Part shown: one piece after another, positions 16,333 to 24,886 of the stretch
Position numbering within the stretch: the first letter of the stretch is position 1
Layout: each line of letters starts with the position of its first letter
Source: JAKAKT01 sp041305385
GTDB lineage: Archaea > Micrarchaeota > Micrarchaeia > Burarchaeales > JAKAKT01
Direction of reading: 5' to 3'
DNA length: 57,193 bases
Assembly (NCBI GenBank): GCA_041305385.1
Contig: JBFYLO010000001.1
Coordinates: forward strand, 1-57,193
Position numbers and translations under genes: made by a program
Notes under the pieces: generated by a model
Told to the model about the DNA's origin: nothing
What the model saw: only the letters and a program-made list of their open reading frames with translations
The model's database searches: none

Positions 16333-16629
16333 ATGGCGAAGAGCTACAAATTCGAGGCAAACGAGATGAAACGGAAGCTTCGCGACTTCGGGCTCAGCGA
16401 CACCCACGTGGAGGAGATTTCCCGCCTCTTCGATAAGAGCAACAAGCACCTTGATGTCATAAGCTTCACCATAACCCTGGAGAGATACGGAATCTCGAGG
16501 ATAAACATCGTCTCGTTCCTGAAGGACGTTGGGTTGGACGATTCGACGATAATCAACATATTCACCAAGTCCGACTTCGTCAAGCTCGGGATGGAGGACA
16601 AGGAGATAACGCAGGTAATCCTCACGTGA
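16333..16629 (+). CDS. Stand-alone copy of the VirB4-like ATPase C-terminal domain
   Basis: 98 aa, starting 4 bases after the ATPase stop. About 45 of 79 aligned residues match the last 79 residues of that ATPase, including SFLKD, DDSTIINIF and KH.DV. The DNA is also close over the strongest part (16248-16308 against 16509-16569), so this is a tandem partial duplication that was kept in frame with its own ATG. The domain is all-helical and charged. It could compete with or cap the ATPase's own C-terminal domain, or bind the same partner without ATPase activity. No family name is known to me. Confidence 0.8.
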   Translation: MAKSYKFEANEMKRKLRDFGLSDTHVEEISRLFDKSNKHLDVISFTITLERYGISRINIVSFLKDVGLDDSTIINIFTKSDFVKLGMEDKEITQVILT

Positions 16630-16636
16630 GAACAGG

Positions 16637-17272
16637 CTATTTAAGAGAAAACAAGCCCCCTCTCTTCTTCCAAACTTCAACCCAAAAAATAGCCCGTGGG
16701 TTGTATTTTCCAAATTTCTCTATTGCCCCGGTGAATTCTTTTTCTCTTTTCGACTCTATTTCAACTACGTAAATGTTAGTTGGAGTTAAAACGGCGTAAC
16801 AGAGGATTCTGTTTTCTTGTGTGTTCAGGACCTCGTTTTCGATGTTCCCCAGAATTTTTCCAGTCTCGCCCAAGATTGGGTCTACTTGTTTTAGCTGGTC
16901 TGTGCGTACGGTTGGGTCGACTGGGCGAATTTCAAGTATTTCATTCCAAGTCAAATCTACGTAGCCTTTCCTCAAGCCAAGGCCGTTGTAGGCGTGAAGT
17001 TTTTCGTTCGTAACGAGCAGTTCGAGTTCTTTCGGATTCCTGAAAAAGACAAACAGGAGCAGGATGATGAACACAACTGTCAAAAATTCTGAAGCCGGAA
17101 GAAACCAGCTCCATAAGTTATTCGGAAGAATAACGAATGTTAGCAGGAGAAGCACGATAAAGAACACGTAGACTAGCACACCAGTTAAGATTTTTTGTTT
17201 TAGAGATGGCCCGGACCTCGTGTTGGTTACGCTTCTGAAGAGTTCTGCCATGTTCTCCCAGTTGCTATCCAT
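16637..17272 (-). CDS. Two-TM membrane protein with PH-like C-terminal domain
   Basis: 211 aa. TM helices are at about 28-50 (ILTGVLVYVFFIVLLLLTFV) and 58-78 (FLTVVFIILLLFVFF), followed by a beta-rich domain (LELLVTNEKLHAYNGLGLRKGYVDLTWNEI, then CYAVLTPTNIYVVEIESK) that reads like a bacterial PH / YdbT-type domain. It is the only minus-strand gene in the locus region and its stop lies 8 bases from the end of the duplicated-domain gene. AT content is higher than in the neighbours, so it may be a later insertion. Role unknown; membership of the secretion-like system is doubtful. Confidence 0.65.
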   Translation of the reverse strand: MDSNWENMAELFRSVTNTRSGPSLKQKILTGVLVYVFFIVLLLLTFVILPNNLWSWFLPASEFLTVVFIILLLFVFFRNPKELELLVTNEKLHAYNGLGLRKGYVDLTWNEILEIRPVDPTVRTDQLKQVDPILGETGKILGNIENEVLNTQENRILCYAVLTPTNIYVVEIESKREKEFTGAIEKFGKYNPRAIFWVEVWKKRGGLFSLK

Positions 17273-17383
17273 TAGTATTAATTTAAGTTTTTCTTCAAGT
17301 CCGGGTTATATCTGAAGTTGGCTCCTTTTTCCTCAAAGAAATCATTTAAATAGTTGGCATCAAGATACTTATCGGGTGTTCGA

Positions 17384-17761
17384 ATGGCAACAGTGTGCAT
17401 AATATGCAAGCAGGAGAAGAACGGGACCCAGGTTTACGATGATTTCATCATCAAGCTCATACGGAAACTGAAGCGGGCCACCAACACTGCGCAGAACAAC
17501 AAGCTCGTCGTGTGCCGCGGGTGCATGGAAGAGCACCTGAAGAGGCGGAAATCTTTCGAGACGTGGTTCGTCAGGTATCTCGCGATAGGCGTGATTGTTA
17601 CGGCAGTACTGGTGCTCCTCACGCGGAACCTCGCGTCGCTGCTCATGGGGGCGCTTTTGGTGCTGTTCATGCTCGCTCTTGCCATCCCGTTCTATCACCC
17701 GTCCCTTGTCGCGCATCCTGGGGAGAAGCCCGGGAGAAAGGGAAGGAAGAAGGGGAAGTGA
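17384..17761 (+). CDS. Zinc-ribbon plus two-TM small membrane protein
   Basis: 125 aa from the ATG at 17384. CIIC at residues about 5-8 and CRGC near 45 form a split zinc ribbon, followed by two TM helices at about 62-105 (YLAIGVIVTAVLVLLT, LLMGALLVLFMLALAI) and a basic Gly/Lys tail. An in-frame start upstream at 17354 is possible, but the region is less coding-like. It ends 4 bases before the next gene's ATG, so the two are co-transcribed. A cytoplasmic zinc ribbon next to two membrane helices suggests a membrane adaptor. No family name. Confidence 0.7.
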   Translation: MATVCIICKQEKNGTQVYDDFIIKLIRKLKRATNTAQNNKLVVCRGCMEEHLKRRKSFETWFVRYLAIGVIVTAVLVLLTRNLASLLMGALLVLFMLALAIPFYHPSLVAHPGEKPGRKGRKKGK

Positions 17762-17765
17762 TTCG

Positions 17766-18527
17766 ATGGACGTCACAGGAAAGACGACGTATAAGGGGAA
17801 GGATGCCGCAGACGACCTCAAGCAGCCCCGCGCAGACGGGTTTCGCGTGAAGGGGCAGCCGCTGAAGAACCTGGATGAGATAGCGAACGTGCTGGCGACG
17901 GTCAAGTTCCTCTCGGTGACGCCCCAGGGGGATTATCTGGCGGTTCTGAACGTGGAGAGCCGCGACATCCAAAAGAACCCCTACCTGTTTTCCGTCATAT
18001 ACCTTCGGAGGGATTGCGCCGAGGTGATGTACACCTACACGCCGGGCATGAGCCCAAAGAAGAGAAAAATCGACGTGATAAGGTTCTTCCTCAACATAGC
18101 GACCCTGCTCGAAGGGGCTTACAAGGTCGAATACGGGCAGGTCTACCAGCTGATAGAGGAGACGCTGAAGGAGATTTCCGAATACATCTCCTCATCCTAC
18201 GATGAAGTTTACGCGAAATACGACGCACTGATGAACGAAAACAAGCTGCTGAACAAGAAAATAGTCGAGTTGAGAAACACCGACGATAAGCTCGGAAAAG
18301 AAAACGTTGAGCTCAAGTCTAGGATAGACGAGCTCCTGATCCGCGTCCGGGAAGCCGAAGCCTACTCGGACGAGGTGCTGGTAGGGAAGATCCAGCAGTG
18401 GCTCAAGGAACACAAGAACGAGATAAACATCTTCGAGTTCGCGAAGATATTCAAGGTCTCTGAAACCCGGGTCGAACAGGTGCTCAACAAGATGGTCAAC
18501 GATGGCATCCTAGAGGTCAGGAAGTAG
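17766..18527 (+). CDS. Coiled-coil protein with C-terminal winged helix
   Basis: 253 aa from the ATG at 17766; a longer frame exists upstream but overlaps the preceding gene completely. Residues about 35-135 form an alpha/beta domain (NVLATVKFLSVTPQGDYLAVLN, FSVIYLRRDCAEVMYTYTPG). A coiled coil runs at about 140-200 (ALMNENKLLNKKIVELRNTD), and a winged helix at about 205-250 (FEFAKIFKVSETRVEQVLNKMVNDGILEVRK). The architecture mirrors the first gene of the locus in reverse order, a coiled coil joined to a winged helix. It is followed by the 867-aa surface protein 10 bases on. The winged helix may mediate protein contacts rather than regulation. Confidence 0.75.
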   Translation: MDVTGKTTYKGKDAADDLKQPRADGFRVKGQPLKNLDEIANVLATVKFLSVTPQGDYLAVLNVESRDIQKNPYLFSVIYLRRDCAEVMYTYTPGMSPKKRKIDVIRFFLNIATLLEGAYKVEYGQVYQLIEETLKEISEYISSSYDEVYAKYDALMNENKLLNKKIVELRNTDDKLGKENVELKSRIDELLIRVREAEAYSDEVLVGKIQQWLKEHKNEINIFEFAKIFKVSETRVEQVLNKMVNDGILEVRK

Positions 18528-18537
18528 GCGTGGTCTG

Positions 18538-21141
18538 ATGGATGAAAAACGACGCCTCAGCCAGATAATAGAGCCGGGGCAGAGCATAAACAAGAAGTCC
18601 TACGTCTTTGACCCGAAGCGGGACTTCAGCAACGTAAGGAAATACAAGGTTAGGTATACCGATGAGTTCTCACTGGCGAGCATAAGGGCCATGATTAATG
18701 ACTCCCTTGCGCCCAAGGGGAAGAAGCCCAAGCACACGAGACCTCCGGTGAATTACAAGGCCATTCTCTTCAGACTTTTGAAGCTCCTTATTCCCTTTTT
18801 GCTTATCGGCCTAATCGGGATTTTTGTTTTGATGGCTATTTTTCCACCTAAGGCTCCGACGAATCCTGTGAAGCCGGCATACTCGATGAATTACACTTAT
18901 CGTTTCGTCAACACGGAAGTCATATCATTCAGGGATCCCTCAGCAGGGGATTCACTCAAGGCCTACGCGACTATAAGCCTGAACGGGACCGGCATTAATT
19001 CAACGCAGATAGACATGAGGCTTTATGGGGAGCCCATACCTGGGGAGATATTCCTTCTGAAGTCGCGGAGATACGAGCCTGAGAAATATGACGAGTTCAG
19101 GGCCAAGCTTTACTCGGAACTCAGGGGATCCGGCCTGCAGCTCAATGAAATCGACATAAACCAGCTCATGCACTCACCTGAGAACGCCTCGATGATACTG
19201 ATAGTGGCCAGCGGCTTGGTCCCGACCTCTTTCTTGGGCCTGGACGACCCGAATTTCAACCTGAGGAAGCTTTTGGACAACAAAGACGTTGTGATATATC
19301 TCGGCTACAAGTTTGACGCTGGGGCAATTGGGGAAAACGGAAGCGTGAAGGGGAACGTGGACGTCGCTCCTGCGCTGAAAAAACTTGAAATCCGCTTTGA
19401 CGACCTGCCTGAGAATACCAAGCTCTCGGAGGGCTTCCTTATGAAGAAGGCTGATTATAGGATAGGGCTTCCCTCCTCCCAGTTGCTTTACAACGGGATA
19501 TCAGTCATGTCTGGAAAAAGCGGGGGTAAGTTCATGGTGTTCCCCAACAGCCTAAGATACGGCTGGGACTACGGGGGCATGGCTGCAGACGATGTCTATT
19601 CACTGATCAGAAACCTGAGCTGGATGAGGCCGCTGTCCTGGGCGCCCACTTATGTCGTGGGAAACTCGGACCCAGGTGGAAAGGTTGAGGCAACGCCCAC
19701 AATCTTCTCCAGGCCCTACTCAGAGAGGATGAACACGACTGCCCAGTTCATCATAAGGACCACTGGTTTCGACAAGGAAACCAATACCTGGATTGAGTAC
19801 GTGGAATTTCCCATAGTCGCGAAAGGCACGCTGGACAATGTGGACTGGGCCATACCGAGTTCCGTGTGCAACAAAAGCAAGGAGGGCGGATGCGACCTTT
19901 ACATGACCATATACTTCAATGAAAGTACTTCCAGGAGCGAGAACATGAAACTCGTTGCTTACAAGGATGGAGCCAGGGTTTGGAGCTGGGACATAGGCCC
20001 TAGGAACACAGGAGTAACTGAGAAGCTCTTGGTGAATGTCAACCTCCCCTATGGGGATTATGTGCTGAAGGTTGAGGATGACTCCGGGCACGTTTATGCC
20101 CAGTCTTACCTCCACGTGGCGAAAATGGAGGTGTCCCCCATAGAAAGACCGACGGACTTCGCAAAGGGGACTTTCTTCTTTAATGTGCTTGCCGACGGCA
20201 ATAGGCTTCCCGATGGGTTTGAGGTAAAAGACATTTACATTGCTCTCGATGACCAGCAGAACCAGAGCCTGGTCTCCCAGGTGTTGTATGGGGAAAGCGG
20301 TAGAGTGCTTTACGTTTTCTCTGGGACGATACCTGAAGGCAACCATTATTTCTCAATAGGCATTGGCCAAGAAAAGCAGCGAATCACCAGGAACTTCTTC
20401 AAGAGAAGGGAGTTTTGGGAGAACCCGCTGTGGCAGGGCGGAATCGTGGTTGCCATAATCATTTTTGCCATAGCGATGCTGGTCCAGCGGCCTGAGAGCG
20501 CCATATTCCAGCTCGATGTGCCGGATTTCCCGCCGCTCTCCAAGACCAAGGTGCCCATATCCAGGGAGCAGGCGTGCCAGATTTTCGAACTCGTAAATGC
20601 CGATTACAGATGGAGGTACATGCCCCTCAAGCATGGTGAGATAAAGAACGGGTTCAGGAAACTAAGCTACAAGGGCAGGCCGATACTGGTGAGCGATTAC
20701 AACCTGGAGCGACTTCTTGACCAGCTGACCAGTGAAGGACTTGTTAAAAACTCCATGGACTTTTACGGGCTCGCCTCTTGGGAGATGGGCTCCGGCAAGT
20801 CCCTTGAGTACCTGGCGCTGTTCAGGTCCCTTAGGGATGCCTTCCTCAATATGTCGGTGCATTTCACGGACTTTGGGGAGAGGACTGACTGCGACATCCG
20901 CGTTTCTGCCCAGGATAGATATTATGTGCATATTTACTCCGGAAGCCAGACAATAGCCCGGGCCTTGGAGACTGTTCCCAAAGGAAAAACAGTAATTGCA
21001 TTCAAGGATCAGGAAGCAGTTGGCGCATTCAGGAGGTCGCTGTCTTCGACAAACCGCTCTGCGATAATCGCCAAGCTTTACGTGGACAATGAAAACCTTT
21101 TCGTTGCAACGCCTTCTGATATAGAGGGCGTGATAAAGTAG
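18538..21141 (+). CDS. 867-aa bitopic surface protein, last gene of the secretion-like locus
   Basis: The largest protein of the locus. A basic cytoplasmic N-terminus of about 75 residues leads to TM1 (about 77-104, FRLLKLLIPFLLIGLIGIFVLMAIF region). An extracytoplasmic region of about 530 residues follows, rich in beta-type sequence, with several N-x-S/T sequons and a pair of Cys in CNKSKEGGC. TM2 is at about 634-653 (GGIVVAIIIFAIAML), and about 210 cytoplasmic residues follow with a helix-turn-helix-like part (LERLLDQLTSEGLVKNSMDFYGL) and a final alpha/beta domain. Both ends therefore face the cytoplasm and a large loop faces outside. It could be a receptor, channel or envelope-spanning component. 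The system's only large surface-exposed protein is here. No homologue recognised. Confidence 0.75.
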   Translation: MDEKRRLSQIIEPGQSINKKSYVFDPKRDFSNVRKYKVRYTDEFSLASIRAMINDSLAPKGKKPKHTRPPVNYKAILFRLLKLLIPFLLIGLIGIFVLMAIFPPKAPTNPVKPAYSMNYTYRFVNTEVISFRDPSAGDSLKAYATISLNGTGINSTQIDMRLYGEPIPGEIFLLKSRRYEPEKYDEFRAKLYSELRGSGLQLNEIDINQLMHSPENASMILIVASGLVPTSFLGLDDPNFNLRKLLDNKDVVIYLGYKFDAGAIGENGSVKGNVDVAPALKKLEIRFDDLPENTKLSEGFLMKKADYRIGLPSSQLLYNGISVMSGKSGGKFMVFPNSLRYGWDYGGMAADDVYSLIRNLSWMRPLSWAPTYVVGNSDPGGKVEATPTIFSRPYSERMNTTAQFIIRTTGFDKETNTWIEYVEFPIVAKGTLDNVDWAIPSSVCNKSKEGGCDLYMTIYFNESTSRSENMKLVAYKDGARVWSWDIGPRNTGVTEKLLVNVNLPYGDYVLKVEDDSGHVYAQSYLHVAKMEVSPIERPTDFAKGTFFFNVLADGNRLPDGFEVKDIYIALDDQQNQSLVSQVLYGESGRVLYVFSGTIPEGNHYFSIGIGQEKQRITRNFFKRREFWENPLWQGGIVVAIIIFAIAMLVQRPESAIFQLDVPDFPPLSKTKVPISREQACQIFELVNADYRWRYMPLKHGEIKNGFRKLSYKGRPILVSDYNLERLLDQLTSEGLVKNSMDFYGLASWEMGSGKSLEYLALFRSLRDAFLNMSVHFTDFGERTDCDIRVSAQDRYYVHIYSGSQTIARALETVPKGKTVIAFKDQEAVGAFRRSLSSTNRSAIIAKLYVDNENLFVATPSDIEGVIK

Positions 21142-21145
21142 TACT

Positions 21146-21247
21146 GCAAATCGGCAAACCAAGCACGAACGAACTCGAGGCGCCTCGCCGGGCTGGAAGC
21201 GCGCTCGGTTCCGGGCGAACGGGTTCGCCCTCGAGCTATAATCGCGG
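21146..21247. repeat. 102-bp GC-rich intergenic repeat, copy 2
   Basis: Matches 11814-11915 at 100 of 102 positions by eye, in the same orientation. It starts 4 bases after the stop of the 867-aa gene. The octamer AGTACTGC occurs on both sides (21140-21147 and 21275-21282), which could be a target duplication, or chance. In this copy no gene starts downstream on the plus strand, so a conserved promoter role for the element is unlikely. Confidence 0.85.
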
Positions 21248-21265
21248 GTCGCTATGGAAGGGAAT

Positions 21266-22423
21266 TTACTTAGCAGTACTGCTGCGCTTCCCCATGGCTT
21301 TCTCATACGAACGGAGCAGGCGCTTGATGCAGTTCTCTATCGAATACTTCTCAGCAGTGGCTCTGGCAGCGGCCTGGGCCCGGTCCCCCATCCTGAGCGC
21401 CTTGATTATCTTTTCTGCGCAATCATCAGGATTGTCTGGGTCGAAAAGATAGCCGTTCTTCCCGTCTTCGACAAGCTCCCTTATGGCGAGATAGTTCGCG
21501 CCTGCCACCGGCTTCCCGCACGCCATTGCCTCAAGGGCCACGAGCCCCTGGGTCTCGAATTTTGAGGGGAAAGCGAATATGTCCGCCGACCGGTAGTAGG
21601 AAGGCAACTGCTCCCGCTGGATATAGCCCCTGAAGATGAAGAGGTTGCTGACCCCTGTGCTCCGCACGAGCTCCTGGTAGTAGCCGAGTGCAGGGCCAAG
21701 CCCGGCGACTAGGAATCTTGCGTCTGGGATCTCCTCAGTGACCATGAGGGAGGCCTTTATTATGACGTCGAGGTTCTTCTCCTTGACAAGCCTTCCAACG
21801 TGGAGGACCAGCCTCTTGTCCTTCAGCCCTAGCTTCTCCTTCACCCAGCTCCCGTCAATCTCGGTGTTGAACCGCTTCGTGTCGATTCCCGTGGGCACTA
21901 CTTCGCTCTTCAATCCGTGTTCAGCAAGGACGTCCTTTATGACGCCGCTTGGGCTTATGATGAGGTCGGATTGGGAAAGGAACCACTGGAGGTAGCCCCA
22001 GGCCATTTCTTTCGTTAACTTGGTCATCGTCTTACCGCGGGCGACATAATGAACTGCTTCGGGTATGAGCGTGTGGAAGGTGGTCACGAGCGGCAGCTTA
22101 AGTCTCCTGGCAGTCCAAGAAGCCGCGAGCCCCATGGTCGCAACCCCGTGGCAGTGAATGAGGTCGATTCCCAGCTCCCTGACCTTGCTCTCCGAGAGAA
22201 AGGGGAAGAGCGCCACCTCGTAGTCAGGATATGGCTTGAAGGGAACCGACGTGTGATAGAAAACGTTCGGGTCTTTGTTCTCCTGCTTCGCCTTCTTGGT
22301 TCCTGAGGTGAATATGTATACATCGTGCCCCGCTTTTTCGAGATACTCGCGGGTGGTGAGCATGGAGGTGACCACTCCGTCCCTGTTGGGGAGATATGTA
22401 TCGGTGAAAAACGCAACTTTCAT
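21266..22423 (-). CDS. GT4-family glycosyltransferase
   Basis: 385-aa GT-B-fold transferase. The N-terminal nucleotide-free domain begins MKVAFFTDTYLPNRDGV, with LIHCHG and TTFHTL. The C-terminal donor domain has VVPTGIDTKRF, VLHVGRLVKEKNLD and the donor site FPSKFETQGLVALEAMACGKPV, where the two Glu residues are the E-x7-E signature. Closest in pattern to the lipid glycosyltransferases that make glycosyl-diacylglycerol or phosphatidylinositol mannosides, so a role in membrane glycolipid synthesis is likely but not shown. It is transcribed towards the end of the secretion-like locus and ends just after repeat copy 2. Confidence 0.9.
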   Translation of the reverse strand: MKVAFFTDTYLPNRDGVVTSMLTTREYLEKAGHDVYIFTSGTKKAKQENKDPNVFYHTSVPFKPYPDYEVALFPFLSESKVRELGIDLIHCHGVATMGLAASWTARRLKLPLVTTFHTLIPEAVHYVARGKTMTKLTKEMAWGYLQWFLSQSDLIISPSGVIKDVLAEHGLKSEVVPTGIDTKRFNTEIDGSWVKEKLGLKDKRLVLHVGRLVKEKNLDVIIKASLMVTEEIPDARFLVAGLGPALGYYQELVRSTGVSNLFIFRGYIQREQLPSYYRSADIFAFPSKFETQGLVALEAMACGKPVAGANYLAIRELVEDGKNGYLFDPDNPDDCAEKIIKALRMGDRAQAAARATAEKYSIENCIKRLLRSYEKAMGKRSSTAK

Positions 22424-22509
22424 GGAATCGTCTTGTTTGTTAAAAATAATAAACGTAGCACTTCCCGATTTTCAGCTTCTCCCTCCGGCTCAATCCGGTT
22501 CTGCCCGGG

Positions 22510-22734
22510 TTATTTTGCTTCTTTTGTCTTTCCCTTTGGCTCCCCCTCCCGATGTAACTGTATAATCCGGCTGACCTCTAGAAGCAGGAAGAAGAATGCG
22601 ATGAGGGCGATGGCCAACACCAGGATGAATTCTGCCTGCGATATGAGGAAGAACAGGATGAGCACTGCGGAGACGAGGAGGGCGAGAATTAGCGACATCA
22701 GCAGCAGGAATGCAATCTTTATTTTCCTATTCAT
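22510..22734 (-). CDS. Small membrane protein, 74 aa
   Basis: Two hydrophobic helices, about 6-32 (IAFLLLMSLILALLVSAVLILFFLI) and 36-56 (FILVLAIALIAFFFLLLEV), followed by a charged tail. It begins 9 bases after the stop of the DUF2070 gene on the same strand and is probably co-transcribed with it. No family is recognised. Confidence 0.6.
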   Translation of the reverse strand: MNRKIKIAFLLLMSLILALLVSAVLILFFLISQAEFILVLAIALIAFFFLLLEVSRIIQLHREGEPKGKTKEAK

Positions 22735-22743
22735 TGCATCGCC

Positions 22744-24546
22744 TCAGAGCTTGGTTATGCCCCAGAGCACAAACAGTGCAGTTATCAGGAACACTATTGG
22801 AACTGCGAACCGCACAACTGCGACAATCGAGCTTATCGTCCCGAGCAATTCCGAGGACTGCTGAGTCCCAAAGACCTTGATTTTTATTCTCTCGGTTTTC
22901 AGTCCGGTTTCAACATCGGAGAGCTTCGACTTCGCAGTCTCCACGGAATCGAGAACGCGCTTCAGGAACATGTCGTCCTCCCTGTTCCCGAGAGGGTTGA
23001 GCACGCCGCTCACGGCATTGATGCTGTGGGTGTCGGTGGTGTAAATCTCGCAGTCGACGCCCGATATCCTGACTTCGTCGATTATTTTTCTCCTGAATCC
23101 GGGAGTTATGCCGTTCGCATCGAAAAGCAAAATCGCGCTGAGCTTTCCGCCCGTCTCGAAAACCGCGGTTTTGAGCCCGGCCTTCCCAAGCGAGGAGTTC
23201 GCCAGGTCGGACATGTCATCGCAATGAACTCCCATCCTCAGGGGGACTGGCTTGAACTTTTCGGAGAGGGCGGCTTCTGCTGAATCCATGTACTCGAAGC
23301 TGAGCGGGTCGCCCATGTAAACTCGCATGATTTCCCCGGTTTCAGAGTTGTGAGCATCGACCACTGCAGCATCCCCCATCCCCTTCGTCATGGCCAGATA
23401 TCTTATGGCGAAGCCGATGGAGAGATCCAGGTCCTCGGTGGTCTTCGGGGCCCTTGTGAGGCCGATGAAACAGTTGTTGTTGGAGATTAGGCAGTTTGCC
23501 CTGCAGGTGCCGGCCTTCCCGAGAACAACCGCGCCCTTGGCTTTCTCGAATTTCATTTCCGCAAGGGCTCTTCTGCATCCATCCAGAATCGGTTCTATCT
23601 GGTCGCTCGCGACTGGGTTGAAGTCGTGGGTCGCTGCGCCGTGGAAAACGAAAACGTCCGCTCCCCTCTCGGTCCCGAGCCTCTCGGCGATGAGGTGCGG
23701 GAACTCGCTTCCCCCCAGGTTTCCGAATGGGCCGTAGTGAACGGACGGGACCACGAAAAGGCATTCCCTTGTTTTCCCGTCCTCCTTCCTCCTGAAAGCC
23801 ATCACGCTGACCAGCGTCTCGACGTCCTCCCCGACGCTCTCGAACAACCCCTCCAGGCCTTTTGACTTCGCAGTCCATTGGGCTATGAACAGGGTCGCAG
23901 CCTCGACCCCGGAGACTCCGAAGTTCCTCTTCATGGGTGCATCGACGAGCCAGAAGGCCGCGTAGAGGGCGGCCAGGAAGGCGAGTGTCGAGAACGTTAA
24001 CTTGAGGGCAATTGCGGAGGGATCCGTGCTAACGAATATGGCTGACAGGAAGAGGATGGTCACTGCATTGAAGACTAGCTGTATCGTCGCAAGCGTGAGC
24101 GACGTGTACCAATGGAAGTTGAAGAACACTCTCGCCACTGCATACCATAAGACAAACGCAAGCCCGAACCCCAAGACTGTTGCGCCGATTGTCATGCTCG
24201 AGCTGCCGCCTGCCATTGAGAGCGAATAGAAGAGGACGTAAATGAGGGAACACGCCATCGATATGAACAGGGATTTTTGAAGCCTCATCTCCCGTTTTAT
24301 GAGGGTGATTGTAAACGCGGAAACGATTGCCGGCATTGAGATTAAAAGCAAGCCGTCCGCCCCCCTGGAGATTAGGGCAATGATGGCTCCCAGGGGCCAA
24401 TCCCCTTCGGCTGGCTTAATCAGATGCGTGAGAAGCCCGAACAGGAAGCCCATTGCGAGAAGGACCATGATTGTCCTTCTTCTGGAAGGAAGCGAGCCTA
24501 GGTAGGTTGTAAGCTTCACTGCCTTCTCTTCAGAACCGATGGCCAT
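22744..24546 (-). CDS. DUF2070 archaeal membrane protein
   Basis: 600 aa from the ATG at 24546; a frame extension upstream to 24633 has no coding character. Six or seven TM helices occupy about 20-190. A large soluble domain (about 210-560) follows, with the family's hallmark PSVHYGPFGNLGGSEFPHLI, FHGAATHDFNPVAS and DAHNS segments, and a C-terminal TM at about 575-597. DUF2070 is restricted to archaea; its function has not been established. The His- and Asp-rich soluble core looks like an enzyme site that could bind metal. The gene is the head of a pair with the small 2-TM gene. Confidence 0.9.
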   Translation of the reverse strand: MAIGSEEKAVKLTTYLGSLPSRRRTIMVLLAMGFLFGLLTHLIKPAEGDWPLGAIIALISRGADGLLLISMPAIVSAFTITLIKREMRLQKSLFISMACSLIYVLFYSLSMAGGSSSMTIGATVLGFGLAFVLWYAVARVFFNFHWYTSLTLATIQLVFNAVTILFLSAIFVSTDPSAIALKLTFSTLAFLAALYAAFWLVDAPMKRNFGVSGVEAATLFIAQWTAKSKGLEGLFESVGEDVETLVSVMAFRRKEDGKTRECLFVVPSVHYGPFGNLGGSEFPHLIAERLGTERGADVFVFHGAATHDFNPVASDQIEPILDGCRRALAEMKFEKAKGAVVLGKAGTCRANCLISNNNCFIGLTRAPKTTEDLDLSIGFAIRYLAMTKGMGDAAVVDAHNSETGEIMRVYMGDPLSFEYMDSAEAALSEKFKPVPLRMGVHCDDMSDLANSSLGKAGLKTAVFETGGKLSAILLFDANGITPGFRRKIIDEVRISGVDCEIYTTDTHSINAVSGVLNPLGNREDDMFLKRVLDSVETAKSKLSDVETGLKTERIKIKVFGTQQSSELLGTISSIVAVVRFAVPIVFLITALFVLWGITKL

Positions 24547-24636
24547 CACCGGAGGGTTAGTGCAGGAGATTAAATATAAATGTAACCCGGGGAAGGGCAA
24601 TGCTAACCTGAAACTCAGTTGGCCTTCGTACATCCC

Positions 24637-24834
24637 TTATCTTCTGGTCGCCTTTTTCGCCTCGACGAGTTCATCGGAGCCGTCGTGTATCAGGCTATGC
24701 ATGTGATACACGTTTTCCACGAACTCGGAGGCCACTTCCTTGAAGCTCCGTTTCTCCTTGGCTGCAATTTTCATCAATTCCAAGGAGATGTACCGTATTT
24801 CTGAGTTCACAGATACGGTCTCGTCCTCATACAT
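24637..24834 (-). CDS. Small hypothetical protein, 65 aa
   Basis: A mostly helical, acidic-then-basic protein with no membrane segment (ISLELMKIAAKEKRSFKEVA). Sequence and size resemble the short helical antitoxin-like or ribbon-helix-helix proteins, but no second gene of a pair is present. It lies alone between the DUF2070 gene and the divergent NMD3-like gene. A TATA-like region is shared at about 24843-24865. Confidence 0.5.
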   Translation of the reverse strand: MYEDETVSVNSEIRYISLELMKIAAKEKRSFKEVASEFVENVYHMHSLIHDGSDELVEAKKATRR

Positions 24835-24886
24835 GATTTGCTTTTGTTAGGAATGAATATAAATTTTCTGTGGTTCGATTAGAGCC

